This document shows positions 1-6,706 of a stretch of DNA of 35,818 nucleotides, piece after piece. Source of the DNA: Sulfuricella sp. (GTDB taxonomy: Bacteria; Pseudomonadota; Gammaproteobacteria; Burkholderiales; Sulfuricellaceae); contig JAGXQV010000060.1 in assembly GCA_018336195.1 (NCBI GenBank), positions 1 to 35,818 of the forward strand, written 5' to 3'. A model generated the notes under the pieces. It saw only the letters and a list, made by a program, of their open reading frames with translations, was not told the DNA's origin and did no database searches. Numbering within the stretch: position 1 is the first letter of the stretch; each line of letters opens with the position of its first letter. A program made the position numbers and the translations under genes.

Positions 1-363
1 CAGCCGCTGGTTGATTTGTCCCATATGCGGACAGCCGTCGCCGAAAGAGCCGCTTACACGCAGCAATACTTGAACAGGAAAAGTATTGGTCTTGACCACG
101 TCAACATTTACTATCGGCGCTAGCCCAAGGCCTGAATTTTCGGTGACGGTTCCAATGGCTTTAAAGCTGGATAACTGCCAGTTGCCTTGTTCGGTGAGTT
201 TGAAGGTGACATCCTGATATTTGCCGACTTGTTCAGGCGTGTTGACGGTGGGAATCGTGAGAATGCCGTCTTTATACAGCGGGGCGTCCGTGCCAAAGGC
301 GAAGTTTAGGGGCGATAAAGCGATGGCCAGCGCCAGGGACGGAATATTCATATAACGCATCAT
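1..363 (-). CDS. Exported protein of unknown function, C-terminus outside window
   Basis: The minus-strand frame stays open from an ATG at 363 to the window edge (121 codons) with no stop, so this is the N-terminal part of a longer gene. The first ~25 residues look like a signal peptide: basic start, hydrophobic core (PSLALAIALSPL), then a polar region beginning TDAPLYKDG. The mature part is rich in beta-prone residues (e.g. YQDVTFKLTEQGNWQL) and contains a CPHMG motif. Two ATG codons are adjacent (363 and 360); a GAGG about 8 nt upstream supports either. I do not recognise the family; a periplasmic or surface protein is the only inference. Confidence 0.6.
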   Translation of the reverse strand, partial: MMRYMNIPSLALAIALSPLNFAFGTDAPLYKDGILTIPTVNTPEQVGKYQDVTFKLTEQGNWQLSSFKAIGTVTENSGLGLAPIVNVDVVKTNTFPVQVLLRVSGSFGDGCPHMGQINQRL

Positions 364-381
364 CCTAAAAACCTCAGTTGC

Positions 382-532
382 GAACCGCAGAGGCGCCAAG
401 GCACCAAGATTTCGCAAAGGAAAAACAAATGGTTGCAACGATGGCTGGGGGAATTGCCTTCTCACCCCTTGGGTGGCCCCGCTCGATACGCCATCTTCCT
501 GATTTCTTTGCGCCTTCGCGCCTTTGCGGTTC
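382..532. repeat. MITE-like imperfect inverted repeat
   Basis: The arm 382-409 (starting GAACCGCAGAGGCGCC) is the reverse complement of 505-532 (ending CGCCTTTGCGGTTC) with 24 of 28 positions matching, separated by about 95 bp. Such 'GCAAAGGCGCGAAGGCGC' arms look like a dispersed non-coding element. No coding capacity or target-site duplication is evident. Confidence 0.5.
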
Positions 533-589
533 ATGAATTATGTTTTTTGGGTTAAACGCTACCATCCTACCCAACTCACAACCGGGAAA

Positions 590-620
590 ATACCTGTTAC
601 TTATTACAGGTATGCTGTAA
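590..620. promoter_or_regulatory. Overlapping dyads, possible LexA-like operator
   Basis: ATACCTGT (590-597) and ACAGGTAT (606-613) form a perfect 8-bp inverted repeat with 8-bp spacing, which includes CTGT-N8-ACAG, the core of the SOS box. A second dyad, TTACAG-GTATG-CTGTAA (604-620), overlaps it. The site is 230 bp upstream of the partial gene at 363, with the repeat 382-532 in between. A repressor site is plausible, but LexA binding is only suggested by the spacing. Confidence 0.25.
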
Positions 621-794
621 CGCATTAATTCTTAATTGTAAATATTTTATAGATGGCCGAAAGTTTATCGTTTTACTGCGGCTTTCCCGAATTCCTGGAC
701 GAATTTGGATCGGGCGCATCCGTTCGCCGCGAATAGCGGTGGGCTGGTAGTCTCTTTGTTCCTTACTCGGACCATGCTTGGTTAACTTCATAAG

Positions 795-822
795 AAAAAA
801 AACGGGCACCGCGAGGGTGCCC
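795..822 (-). terminator. Rho-independent terminator of amtB operon
   Basis: Read on the minus strand, a 7-bp stem (GGGCACC/GGTGCCC, 816-822 with 804-810) and 5-nt loop are followed by a G and eight T residues (802-795). It lies ~33 nt after the amtB stop codon, a textbook intrinsic terminator position. Confidence 0.9.
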
Positions 823-854
823 AAAATTTCCACTTCGGAGGAGTAGGGAAAACG

Positions 855-2270
855 TTATTCGACGCGCTCTCCGTGCAGGCTGACGTCCAGCCCTTCGCGT
901 TCTTCCTCTTCGCTCACCCGCAGGCCGACCACCATGTCGATTACCTTGAGGATGACGAAGGTCATAATCAAACCGTAGACCACCGTGACGCCGACACCGA
1001 GAAGCTGGATGCCGACTTGCGCACCGTTGCCTTCGAGCATACCGGCGGTGCCGCCGATGTCCTTGACCGCGAATACGCCGGTCAGGATGGCGCCGACGAT
1101 GCCGCCGATGCCGTGAACACCGAAGGCGTCGAGGGAGTCGTCATAACCCATCATGCGCTTCAGCGAGGTGGCGCCCCAGAAGCACACCACACCAGCGACC
1201 AGGCCGATAATCAGCGCGCCCATCGGGCCGACGAAACCGGAAGCGGGGGTGATGGCGACCAGCCCGGCCACCGCGCCGGAAGCGATACCCAGCACGGAAG
1301 GCTTACCCTTGCCCATCCATTCGGCAAACATCCAGGACATCGCGGCGGCAGCGGTAGCGATTTGCGTGACAGCCATCGCCATCCCGGCACGACCGTCGGC
1401 TGCCACGGCAGAGCCGGCGTTGAAGCCGAACCAGCCCACCCACAGCATGGCCGCACCGACGATGGTCAGCACCAAGTTGTGCGGCGCCATCGGTTCCTTG
1501 CCGTAGCCGATGCGCTTGCCCAGCACGATGGCCGCAACCAGACCGGCAATACCGGCGTTGATATGCACCACGGTGCCACCGGCGTAGTCCAGCACGCCCT
1601 TGGTGGCGAGCCAGCCGCCTACGTTGGCATCGGGGCTGGCTGCCCATACCCAGTGAGCGACCGGCGAATACACCAGCAGCGACCAGGCGGCGATGAACCA
1701 CAGCATGGCGGAGAACTTCATGCGGTCGGCAAACGCACCGGCAATCAGTGCCGGGGTGATGATCGCGAAGGTCATCTGGAACATCATGAACACCGATTCC
1801 GGGATGTTCTGTCCGTCGGTGCCGGACAAATCGCCGATACCCATGCCATTGAGGAACAAGCGGTCGAGTCCGCCGATGAATGGTCCACCGTCGCGGAACG
1901 CCAAGCTGTAGCCGGCCACCATCCAGATGATGGTCACCAGACAGGTAATGGCGAAAGACTGCATCAGCGTGGCGAGCACGTTCTTTTTGCGCACCATGCC
2001 GCCGTAGAACAGCGCCAGACCGGGGATGGTCATGAACAGCACCAGCGCGGTGGAGGTAAGCAACCAGGCGGTGTTGCCGGTGTCGAGCTTCTTCTCGACC
2101 GGCGCGGCGACCGGCGGGGTGCCATCGGCGGGGGCAGCAGCAGCGGGAGCCGGTGCGGTCGCTGCCGGTGCTGCATCGGCGGCGGGTGCCTTGGCGGGTT
2201 CATCGGCGAGGGCCAGACCGCCCCACATCAACACGCCCAAAAACATCAGGATTTTGCACATACGTTCCAT
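855..2270 (-). CDS. amtB: Ammonium transporter AmtB
   Basis: Inner-membrane ammonium channel of 471 aa. An N-terminal signal-like segment (MCKILMFLGVLMWGGLALA) precedes an Ala/Pro-rich linker up to about residue 60, then the Amt core with many hydrophobic helices. The twin-histidine pore residues lie in SPVAHWVW and DAFGVHGIGG, and the family segments AGGTVVHINAG and GWFGFNAGS are present. The start at 2270 has an AAGGAGAT Shine-Dalgarno ~7 nt upstream. It is the last gene of a torF-glnK-amtB operon (24 nt after glnK) and is followed by a strong terminator. By analogy with E. coli AmtB-GlnK, the neighbouring PII protein should block the channel under nitrogen sufficiency. Confidence 0.96.
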   Translation of the reverse strand: MERMCKILMFLGVLMWGGLALADEPAKAPAADAAPAATAPAPAAAAPADGTPPVAAPVEKKLDTGNTAWLLTSTALVLFMTIPGLALFYGGMVRKKNVLATLMQSFAITCLVTIIWMVAGYSLAFRDGGPFIGGLDRLFLNGMGIGDLSGTDGQNIPESVFMMFQMTFAIITPALIAGAFADRMKFSAMLWFIAAWSLLVYSPVAHWVWAASPDANVGGWLATKGVLDYAGGTVVHINAGIAGLVAAIVLGKRIGYGKEPMAPHNLVLTIVGAAMLWVGWFGFNAGSAVAADGRAGMAMAVTQIATAAAAMSWMFAEWMGKGKPSVLGIASGAVAGLVAITPASGFVGPMGALIIGLVAGVVCFWGATSLKRMMGYDDSLDAFGVHGIGGIVGAILTGVFAVKDIGGTAGMLEGNGAQVGIQLLGVGVTVVYGLIMTFVILKVIDMVVGLRVSEEEEREGLDVSLHGERVE

Positions 2271-2294
2271 GGTCTTGATCTCCTTGGGGTACGG

Positions 2295-2660
<366 letters not shown>

Positions 2661-3482
2661 TTAGAACGTCCGGCCGACTTGCAGCACCAGCACGCCTTTG
2701 TTCAGGTCGCGCATGTCGCCGTTGGCGAAGGACATGGTGTTCTTGAAGAAGGCATCGTTGGACGATTTCACGTAGGCCAGCGAGCCGTTCCAACCGTCCT
2801 TGAAGGTCTTGGCGATGGACAGTTTGTAGTCGGTGTAGTCGGGGTTGATCGTGCCGTAGTTGGCCTTGACGTCGGTGCGGCCGATATGGAAGCCCAGGGT
2901 CAGGTCGTCGGCCAACGGGTAGTTGATCGACAGATCGTGGTACATGCTGCCCTTGGTGCCGCCGTTGTAGCCGGACTTGCTGTTTGCGCCGAAGTAATCG
3001 GTGGTGGAAACCGACAGCTTGTAGCTGATGAATTTCCAGGAAACGCCGACGTTGATTTCGAAGTTGTCGAGCGATTGGTCGGCGCCGGGCGTGGCGGACT
3101 TGTTGAAGTTGGCGCCGGGGTAATAGTAGCCGTAGCCGCCCACCGTCCAGCCCAGGTCGTCGTTGATCTTGCCGTTATAGCCGGCGTAGTAGTCGATTTC
3201 CAGGTTGCCGCCGGGGTAGCTGTTGCTGCTCACGTTGGAGCCCCACAGGCCGGCGTACCAGCCGTCGGCATGGGCGTAATCGGCGCCGCCTTGCATGGCG
3301 GGCTTGCCCCAGGTTTGGTCGATGCCGCGGAAGCGGTATTCGGTGAGCAGGTTGATGTTGGCGGTGAAGGTGTGCACTGGCGTCTCCGCAGCCGGGGCGG
3401 CGGGTGCGTCGGCTGCAAACGCGGACGCGGCGGGAATACTTGCCAAGCCAGCCAGAATCAAAGAATAAGTGAGTTTGCTCAT
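2661..3482 (-). CDS. TorF-family putative outer-membrane porin
   Basis: A protein of about 273 aa with a signal peptide (KLTYSLILAGLASIPAASAFA) followed by an Ala/Pro segment and a beta-barrel-like body rich in alternating aromatic and polar residues (EYRFRGIDQ, GGYGYYYPGA). It ends in Phe (LQVGRTF), as barrel proteins recognised by the BAM complex do. The pattern, including 'TEYRFRGI' near the mature N-terminus, fits the TorF/TIGR02001 family, which often precedes glnK-amtB in betaproteobacteria. I prefer the ATG at 3482, 8 nt after AAGGA; an in-frame TTG at 3488 is too close to that site. A role in ammonium or amine passage across the outer membrane is inferred from context only. Confidence 0.85.
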   Translation of the reverse strand: MSKLTYSLILAGLASIPAASAFAADAPAAPAAETPVHTFTANINLLTEYRFRGIDQTWGKPAMQGGADYAHADGWYAGLWGSNVSSNSYPGGNLEIDYYAGYNGKINDDLGWTVGGYGYYYPGANFNKSATPGADQSLDNFEINVGVSWKFISYKLSVSTTDYFGANSKSGYNGGTKGSMYHDLSINYPLADDLTLGFHIGRTDVKANYGTINPDYTDYKLSIAKTFKDGWNGSLAYVKSSNDAFFKNTMSFANGDMRDLNKGVLVLQVGRTF

Positions 3483-3540
3483 ATTCAAGTCCTTTCCTCA
3501 ATGGTAGTTAAAGTAATCAAAATCGATGCAGTTCCGTATA

Positions 3541-3556
3541 AGCATTAGCTGTGCCA
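3541..3556 (-). promoter_or_regulatory. Sigma-54 promoter of torF-glnK-amtB
   Basis: On the minus strand TGGCACAGCTAATGCT carries the invariant GG (-24) and GC (-12) with exactly 10 nt between them, one mismatch from TGGCAC-N5-TTGCW. Transcription would start near 3530, leaving a 5' leader of ~48 nt before the torF ATG. Confidence 0.8.
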
Positions 3557-3603
3557 GGATGCAATATCAAGTGAATTCAATATAGTAAATGGATTGCCGG
3601 CGC

Positions 3604-3624
3604 GGCGCCCGATTTTGGGGCGCC
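3604..3624. other. GC-rich dyad between NtrC site and sigma-54 promoter
   Basis: GGCGCCC (3604-3610) and GGGCGCC (3618-3624) form a perfect 7-bp inverted repeat with a 7-nt loop. Its centre is ~44 bp (about four helical turns) from the centre of the NtrC-like site. It could be a degenerate second activator site or simply a hairpin; there is no T-tract on either side to support termination. Confidence 0.35.
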
Positions 3625-3649
3625 ACTTTGAAGCAAATGCGACATAACC

Positions 3650-3666
3650 GGCACCGTTTTGGTGCA
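3650..3666 (-). promoter_or_regulatory. NtrC-binding-site-like dyad (enhancer)
   Basis: On the minus strand TGCACC-AAAAC-GGTGCC matches the NtrC consensus TGCACC-N5-GGTGCA at 11 of 12 defined positions. It is ~100 bp upstream of the sigma-54 promoter, a normal enhancer distance, supporting nitrogen-limitation control of torF-glnK-amtB. Confidence 0.75.
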
Positions 3667-3736
3667 TAGTCTATATATGACTAGTTCCATAAGGTTTTTT
3701 TGATAAACTGTGCAATTACTCAGTAAAGGACATCCC

Positions 3737-3985
3737 ATGAAGCCCACTCCCCTGGAAGAATTGAGCGGCAAAATCGGCGAATTGCTTGCCAATAGTCCCG
3801 CCAAGGACATCGAAAAGAACCTGCGCGCGGTATTTCACAACGTGTCCACCCGGCTCGACCTGGTGCCGCGCGAGGAATTCGAAGTCCAGCAGGCGGTGTT
3901 GCAGAAAACCCGCGACATGGTTGAAGCTCTCGAAACCCGCGTTGCCGCGCTGGAACAGCAGTTGCAAAAAGGCGGCGACGCCTAG
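3737..3985 (+). CDS. ubiK: Accessory factor UbiK family protein
   Basis: An 82-aa, highly charged helical protein (YqiC/BMFP family). In E. coli UbiK is an accessory factor for the aerobic ubiquinone biosynthesis complex. The N-terminal half has an amphipathic helix region (LEELSGKIGELLANSP) and the C-terminal half is a coiled coil (VEALETRVAALEQQLQK), as in the family. The ATG at 3737 is preceded by AAAGGA with 6-nt spacing; an upstream in-frame GTG at 3710 lacks a binding site. The comM ATG follows 2 nt after the stop, so the two genes are probably co-transcribed and translationally coupled. It is divergent from torF. Confidence 0.88.
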   Translation: MKPTPLEELSGKIGELLANSPAKDIEKNLRAVFHNVSTRLDLVPREEFEVQQAVLQKTRDMVEALETRVAALEQQLQKGGDA

Positions 3986-3987
3986 TC

Positions 3988-5487
3988 ATGTCTCTGGCGG
4001 TCCTCTACAGCCGCGCCCTGGCCGGGATGGAAGCCCCCCCGGTCACCGTCGAGACGCATTTGTCGAATGGCCTGCCCAGCTTTACCATCGTCGGTTTGCC
4101 GGAAACCGAGGTCAAGGAAAGCAAGGACCGGGTGCGCTCGGCGCTGCTCAATTCGCAGTTCGAGTTTCCTAATCGGCGGATTACCGTCAATCTGGCGCCC
4201 GCCGACCTACCCAAGGAAAGCGGGCGTTTCGACCTGCCCATCGCCTTGGGTATCCTCGCCGCTTCCGGGCAGATTCCCGCCGAGCGCGTCAAGGAATTCG
4301 AGTTCGCCGGGGAATTGGCCCTGACCGGCGAACTGCGCCCGATTCGCGGCGCGCTGGCAATGACCTTCAAAGCCTGCCGCGACGGACGCGCCTTCATCCT
4401 GCCGGTTGAGAACGGCGACGAAGCCGCGCTGGTCGGCGAAGCGCGGGTCTATCCGGCCACCTCGCTGCTCGCGGTGTGCGCCCATCTGGCCGGTCATGAG
4501 CCGCTGGCACGCCATACTGGCGCGACCAGCGCAAGCGCCGCCACGTCTTACCCGGATTTCAGCGACGTAAAAGGCCAGAGCCACGCCAAGCGGGCCTTGG
4601 AAGTCGCTGCGGCGGGCGGCCACAGCCTGCTGATGTGCGGCCCGCCGGGCACCGGTAAAACCATGCTGGCCGCGCGCCTGCCCGGCATCCTCCCGGCGAT
4701 GACCGACGCGCAGGCGCTCGAAGCGGCAGCCCTGCAATCCCTGAGCAACGGCGGCTTCCGTGGGGAAGACTGGAAACGCCGCAATTTCAGGCAACCGCAT
4801 CACACCTCTTCGGCGGTGGCCCTGGTCGGTGGTGGCGGAAACCCGCGCCCCGGCGAAATTTCACTGGCTCACCACGGGGTATTGTTCCTCGACGAATTGC
4901 CGGAATTCGACCGCAAGGTTCTCGAAGTGCTGCGCGAGCCCCTCGAATCGGGGCGCATTACCATATCGCGCGCCGCTCGCCAAGCCGATTTCCCCGCCCG
5001 TTTCCAACTGGTGGCGGCGATGAACCCCTGCCCGTGCGGTTATCTCGGCCATCCCAGCGGTAAATGCCACTGCACGCCGGACGTGGTGGCGCGCTACCGC
5101 AGCCGAATTTCCGGCCCGTTGTTGGACCGTATCGACCTGCAGATCGAGGTGCCTGCTCTTCCCGAGGCGGAATTGACCAAGCGCGGCGCCGGGGAATCCA
5201 GCGCGGCCGTGCGTGCTCGCGTGGATGCCGCCTACGCGGTGCAACTGGCGCGTCAGGGCAAGCCCAATGCGGCGCTCGAAGGCCAGGAGATCGAAGATTA
5301 TTGCCAGCCGTCCCAGGACGGGATGGGGTTGCTCAAGCAAGCGGTGGCGCGGCTGGACTTGTCGGCCCGTGCGTATCACCGCATACTTAAAGTTGCGCGC
5401 ACGATTGCCGATTTAATAGGCAGCCCGGAAATCGCCACGCCGCATATTGCCGAGGCGATACAGTACCGCCGCTTCGACCGGAAATAG
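3988..5487 (+). CDS. comM: ComM/YifB Mg-chelatase-like AAA+ helicase
   Basis: A 499-aa AAA+ ATPase of the YifB/ComM family, known in Vibrio as a hexameric helicase that promotes branch migration during natural transformation. The N-terminal ChlI-like domain (residues ~1-125; SNGLPSFTIVGLPE) is followed by the Mg-chelatase AAA+ core with Walker A GPPGTGKT at 218-225, Walker B around D302-E303 (LFLDELPEF), a Cys-rich CPCGYLGHP segment, and a C-terminal Mg_chelatase_C domain. The length is that of the family and the gene looks intact. It starts 2 nt after ubiK, an arrangement common in betaproteobacteria. Confidence 0.94.
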   Translation: MSLAVLYSRALAGMEAPPVTVETHLSNGLPSFTIVGLPETEVKESKDRVRSALLNSQFEFPNRRITVNLAPADLPKESGRFDLPIALGILAASGQIPAERVKEFEFAGELALTGELRPIRGALAMTFKACRDGRAFILPVENGDEAALVGEARVYPATSLLAVCAHLAGHEPLARHTGATSASAATSYPDFSDVKGQSHAKRALEVAAAGGHSLLMCGPPGTGKTMLAARLPGILPAMTDAQALEAAALQSLSNGGFRGEDWKRRNFRQPHHTSSAVALVGGGGNPRPGEISLAHHGVLFLDELPEFDRKVLEVLREPLESGRITISRAARQADFPARFQLVAAMNPCPCGYLGHPSGKCHCTPDVVARYRSRISGPLLDRIDLQIEVPALPEAELTKRGAGESSAAVRARVDAAYAVQLARQGKPNAALEGQEIEDYCQPSQDGMGLLKQAVARLDLSARAYHRILKVARTIADLIGSPEIATPHIAEAIQYRRFDRK

Positions 5488-5507
5488 TCGCTACTACGGG
5501 AATCATC

Positions 5508-5876
5508 ATGAGAAAAAAAGGCTTCGACGAATCAATCAACGAAATCTGGGAGATGCTGTGCAGCCGCGAATTCTGGATCATGACCGGAATCGGATTGGGG
5601 TTGCTGGCGATTATCGTCACCGGCATGGTGATGCTGACCAATTTCGAGATGGCGCGCATGAGCTGCGGCAGGGTGGGTGATCTCCAGGCCTACCTGATGT
5701 TCAATGTCTTCGTGATTTTCGTGTTCGGGGCGTTCACCGCGATGGGGGAAGGCTTCAACTATTTCGACAATAAAAAGCGCGGCGCCCCTTCCAAGACCGG
5801 TTATCTGATGATTTTCCTGGGGGTCGCCTTCCTCTTGGGGATTGCCGGTTTGACGATGTTGAAAATGTTCTGCTGA
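5508..5876 (+). CDS. Small membrane protein of unknown function
   Basis: A 122-aa protein with three predicted membrane helices: about 24-44 (WIMTGIGLGLLAIIVTGMVM), 62-80 (YLMFNVFVIFVFGAFTAMG) and 99-119 (LMIFLGVAFLLGIAGLTML). The N-terminus is charged (MRKKGFDESINEIWEML) and two Cys residues lie outside the helices (C53 and the C-terminal C122). A GGGA about 8 nt before the ATG is a weak ribosome binding site. It follows comM by 20 nt and is convergent with the ParA-like gene. I do not recognise the family. Confidence 0.65.
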   Translation: MRKKGFDESINEIWEMLCSREFWIMTGIGLGLLAIIVTGMVMLTNFEMARMSCGRVGDLQAYLMFNVFVIFVFGAFTAMGEGFNYFDNKKRGAPSKTGYLMIFLGVAFLLGIAGLTMLKMFC

Positions 5877-5883
5877 ACTCGCC

Positions 5884-6648
5884 TCACTGAAAAAATCCCT
5901 TGTTGAGCAGTTCCAGCGTCAGTGCGTTGTAATCCGTCGCCCCCTGGCTGTTAGGGGCAAACTCGAAAATGTTCTTGCCGTGCGCCGGGCTTTCGGTGAG
6001 GCCCACGGTTTCCGCCACCGTCGTTTCGCAAACCATGTCGCCGTAGCGTTCCCGCAATTCCGCCAGGGAATCGCGCGCTACCTTGCGGCGCGCATCGAAG
6101 CGCGTTACCACGATGCGCCGCCTGATGGTGTGGCCGAGTTTTTTTTCCAGCACGCGCAACGCCGCATCGACGCGGTGTACCCCCTGCATCGACAGGAAAT
6201 CCGCGGACACCGGGATCAGCACCCCGTCGGCCGCCACTATCGCGTTAAGCGACAACACTCCCAGCGCCGGGCAGCAATCGATGAGAATCGGCTGGTCGTC
6301 CCACGCCAGCCCTTCGTTCAGCCCCTGCTTGAGGCGCATCGCCACCTTGGTGCTGCGCCCGTGGAGGGCGTCGATCTTGGAGAGTTCGAGATGGCCGGGG
6401 ATCAAGTGCAGTCCCTCGCCGGCGTTACGCACCAGCGTCAGGAGGGATTTTTCCTCGCGGTAAAAGGCTGCGATGGTTTCGCGGCTGTCGTTGGTGGCAG
6501 CCCCGCAGGCCAGCGACAGGTGCGCTTGCGGGTCGAGGTCGATGGCGAGCGGGGACTTGTCGAGTAGCGCCAGCGCTGCTGCCACGTTGAGGCAGGTGGT
6601 GGTCTTGCCGACCCCGCCCTTCTGGTTGAATACCGCGATGACCGCCAT
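5884..6648 (-). CDS. ParA/MinD-family ATPase
   Basis: A 254-aa ParA-type ATPase with a deviant Walker A motif KGGVGKTT (residues 10-17; signature Lys10, catalytic Lys15), a DLDPQAH switch motif near residue 40 and an ILIDCCPALG Walker B region. ParA proteins dimerise with ATP and position cargo such as plasmids, chromosomes or chemoreceptor arrays. No parB or parS site is adjacent. It sits next to the che genes, so a role in locating chemosensory arrays (like Vibrio ParC or Rhodobacter PpfA) is an inference from position. AGGA 8 nt before the ATG at 6648 supports the start. It is convergent with the small membrane-protein gene, with a gap of only 7 nt. Confidence 0.85.
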   Translation of the reverse strand: MAVIAVFNQKGGVGKTTTCLNVAAALALLDKSPLAIDLDPQAHLSLACGAATNDSRETIAAFYREEKSLLTLVRNAGEGLHLIPGHLELSKIDALHGRSTKVAMRLKQGLNEGLAWDDQPILIDCCPALGVLSLNAIVAADGVLIPVSADFLSMQGVHRVDAALRVLEKKLGHTIRRRIVVTRFDARRKVARDSLAELRERYGDMVCETTVAETVGLTESPAHGKNIFEFAPNSQGATDYNALTLELLNKGFFQ

Positions 6649-6671
6649 GTGAGATGTCCTGTCTGTGATGT

Positions 6672-6706
6672 CCCGTCCTCAGGACGGGGGCGCCAAATTA
6701 TGGCGC
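6672..6706. other. Two adjacent hairpins between EAL gene and parA-like gene
   Basis: CCCGTCCT/AGGACGGG (6672-6688, almost no loop) and GCGCCA/TGGCGC (6690-6706, 5-nt loop) lie side by side where the upstream EAL gene ends (stop at 6698) and before the ParA-like start. No T-run follows, so they are not a classical terminator; they may slow or separate transcription. Confidence 0.35.

Larger units (their letters stand above)
364..794. other. Gene-free stretch upstream of the partial exported protein
   Basis: Short reading frames here (for example minus 374-625) run through an inverted repeat and lack believable ribosome binding sites, so I see no gene. The stretch holds the MITE-like repeat at 382-532, overlapping dyads at 590-620, and an AT-rich patch around 620-655 that could contain the minus-strand promoter of the exported protein. 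I could not assign -35/-10 boxes with confidence. Confidence 0.5.

Noticed and set aside
597..833. Minus-strand frame of 78 codons downstream of amtB
   Set aside because: Its start region runs through the amtB terminator hairpin, and composition is not gene-like.
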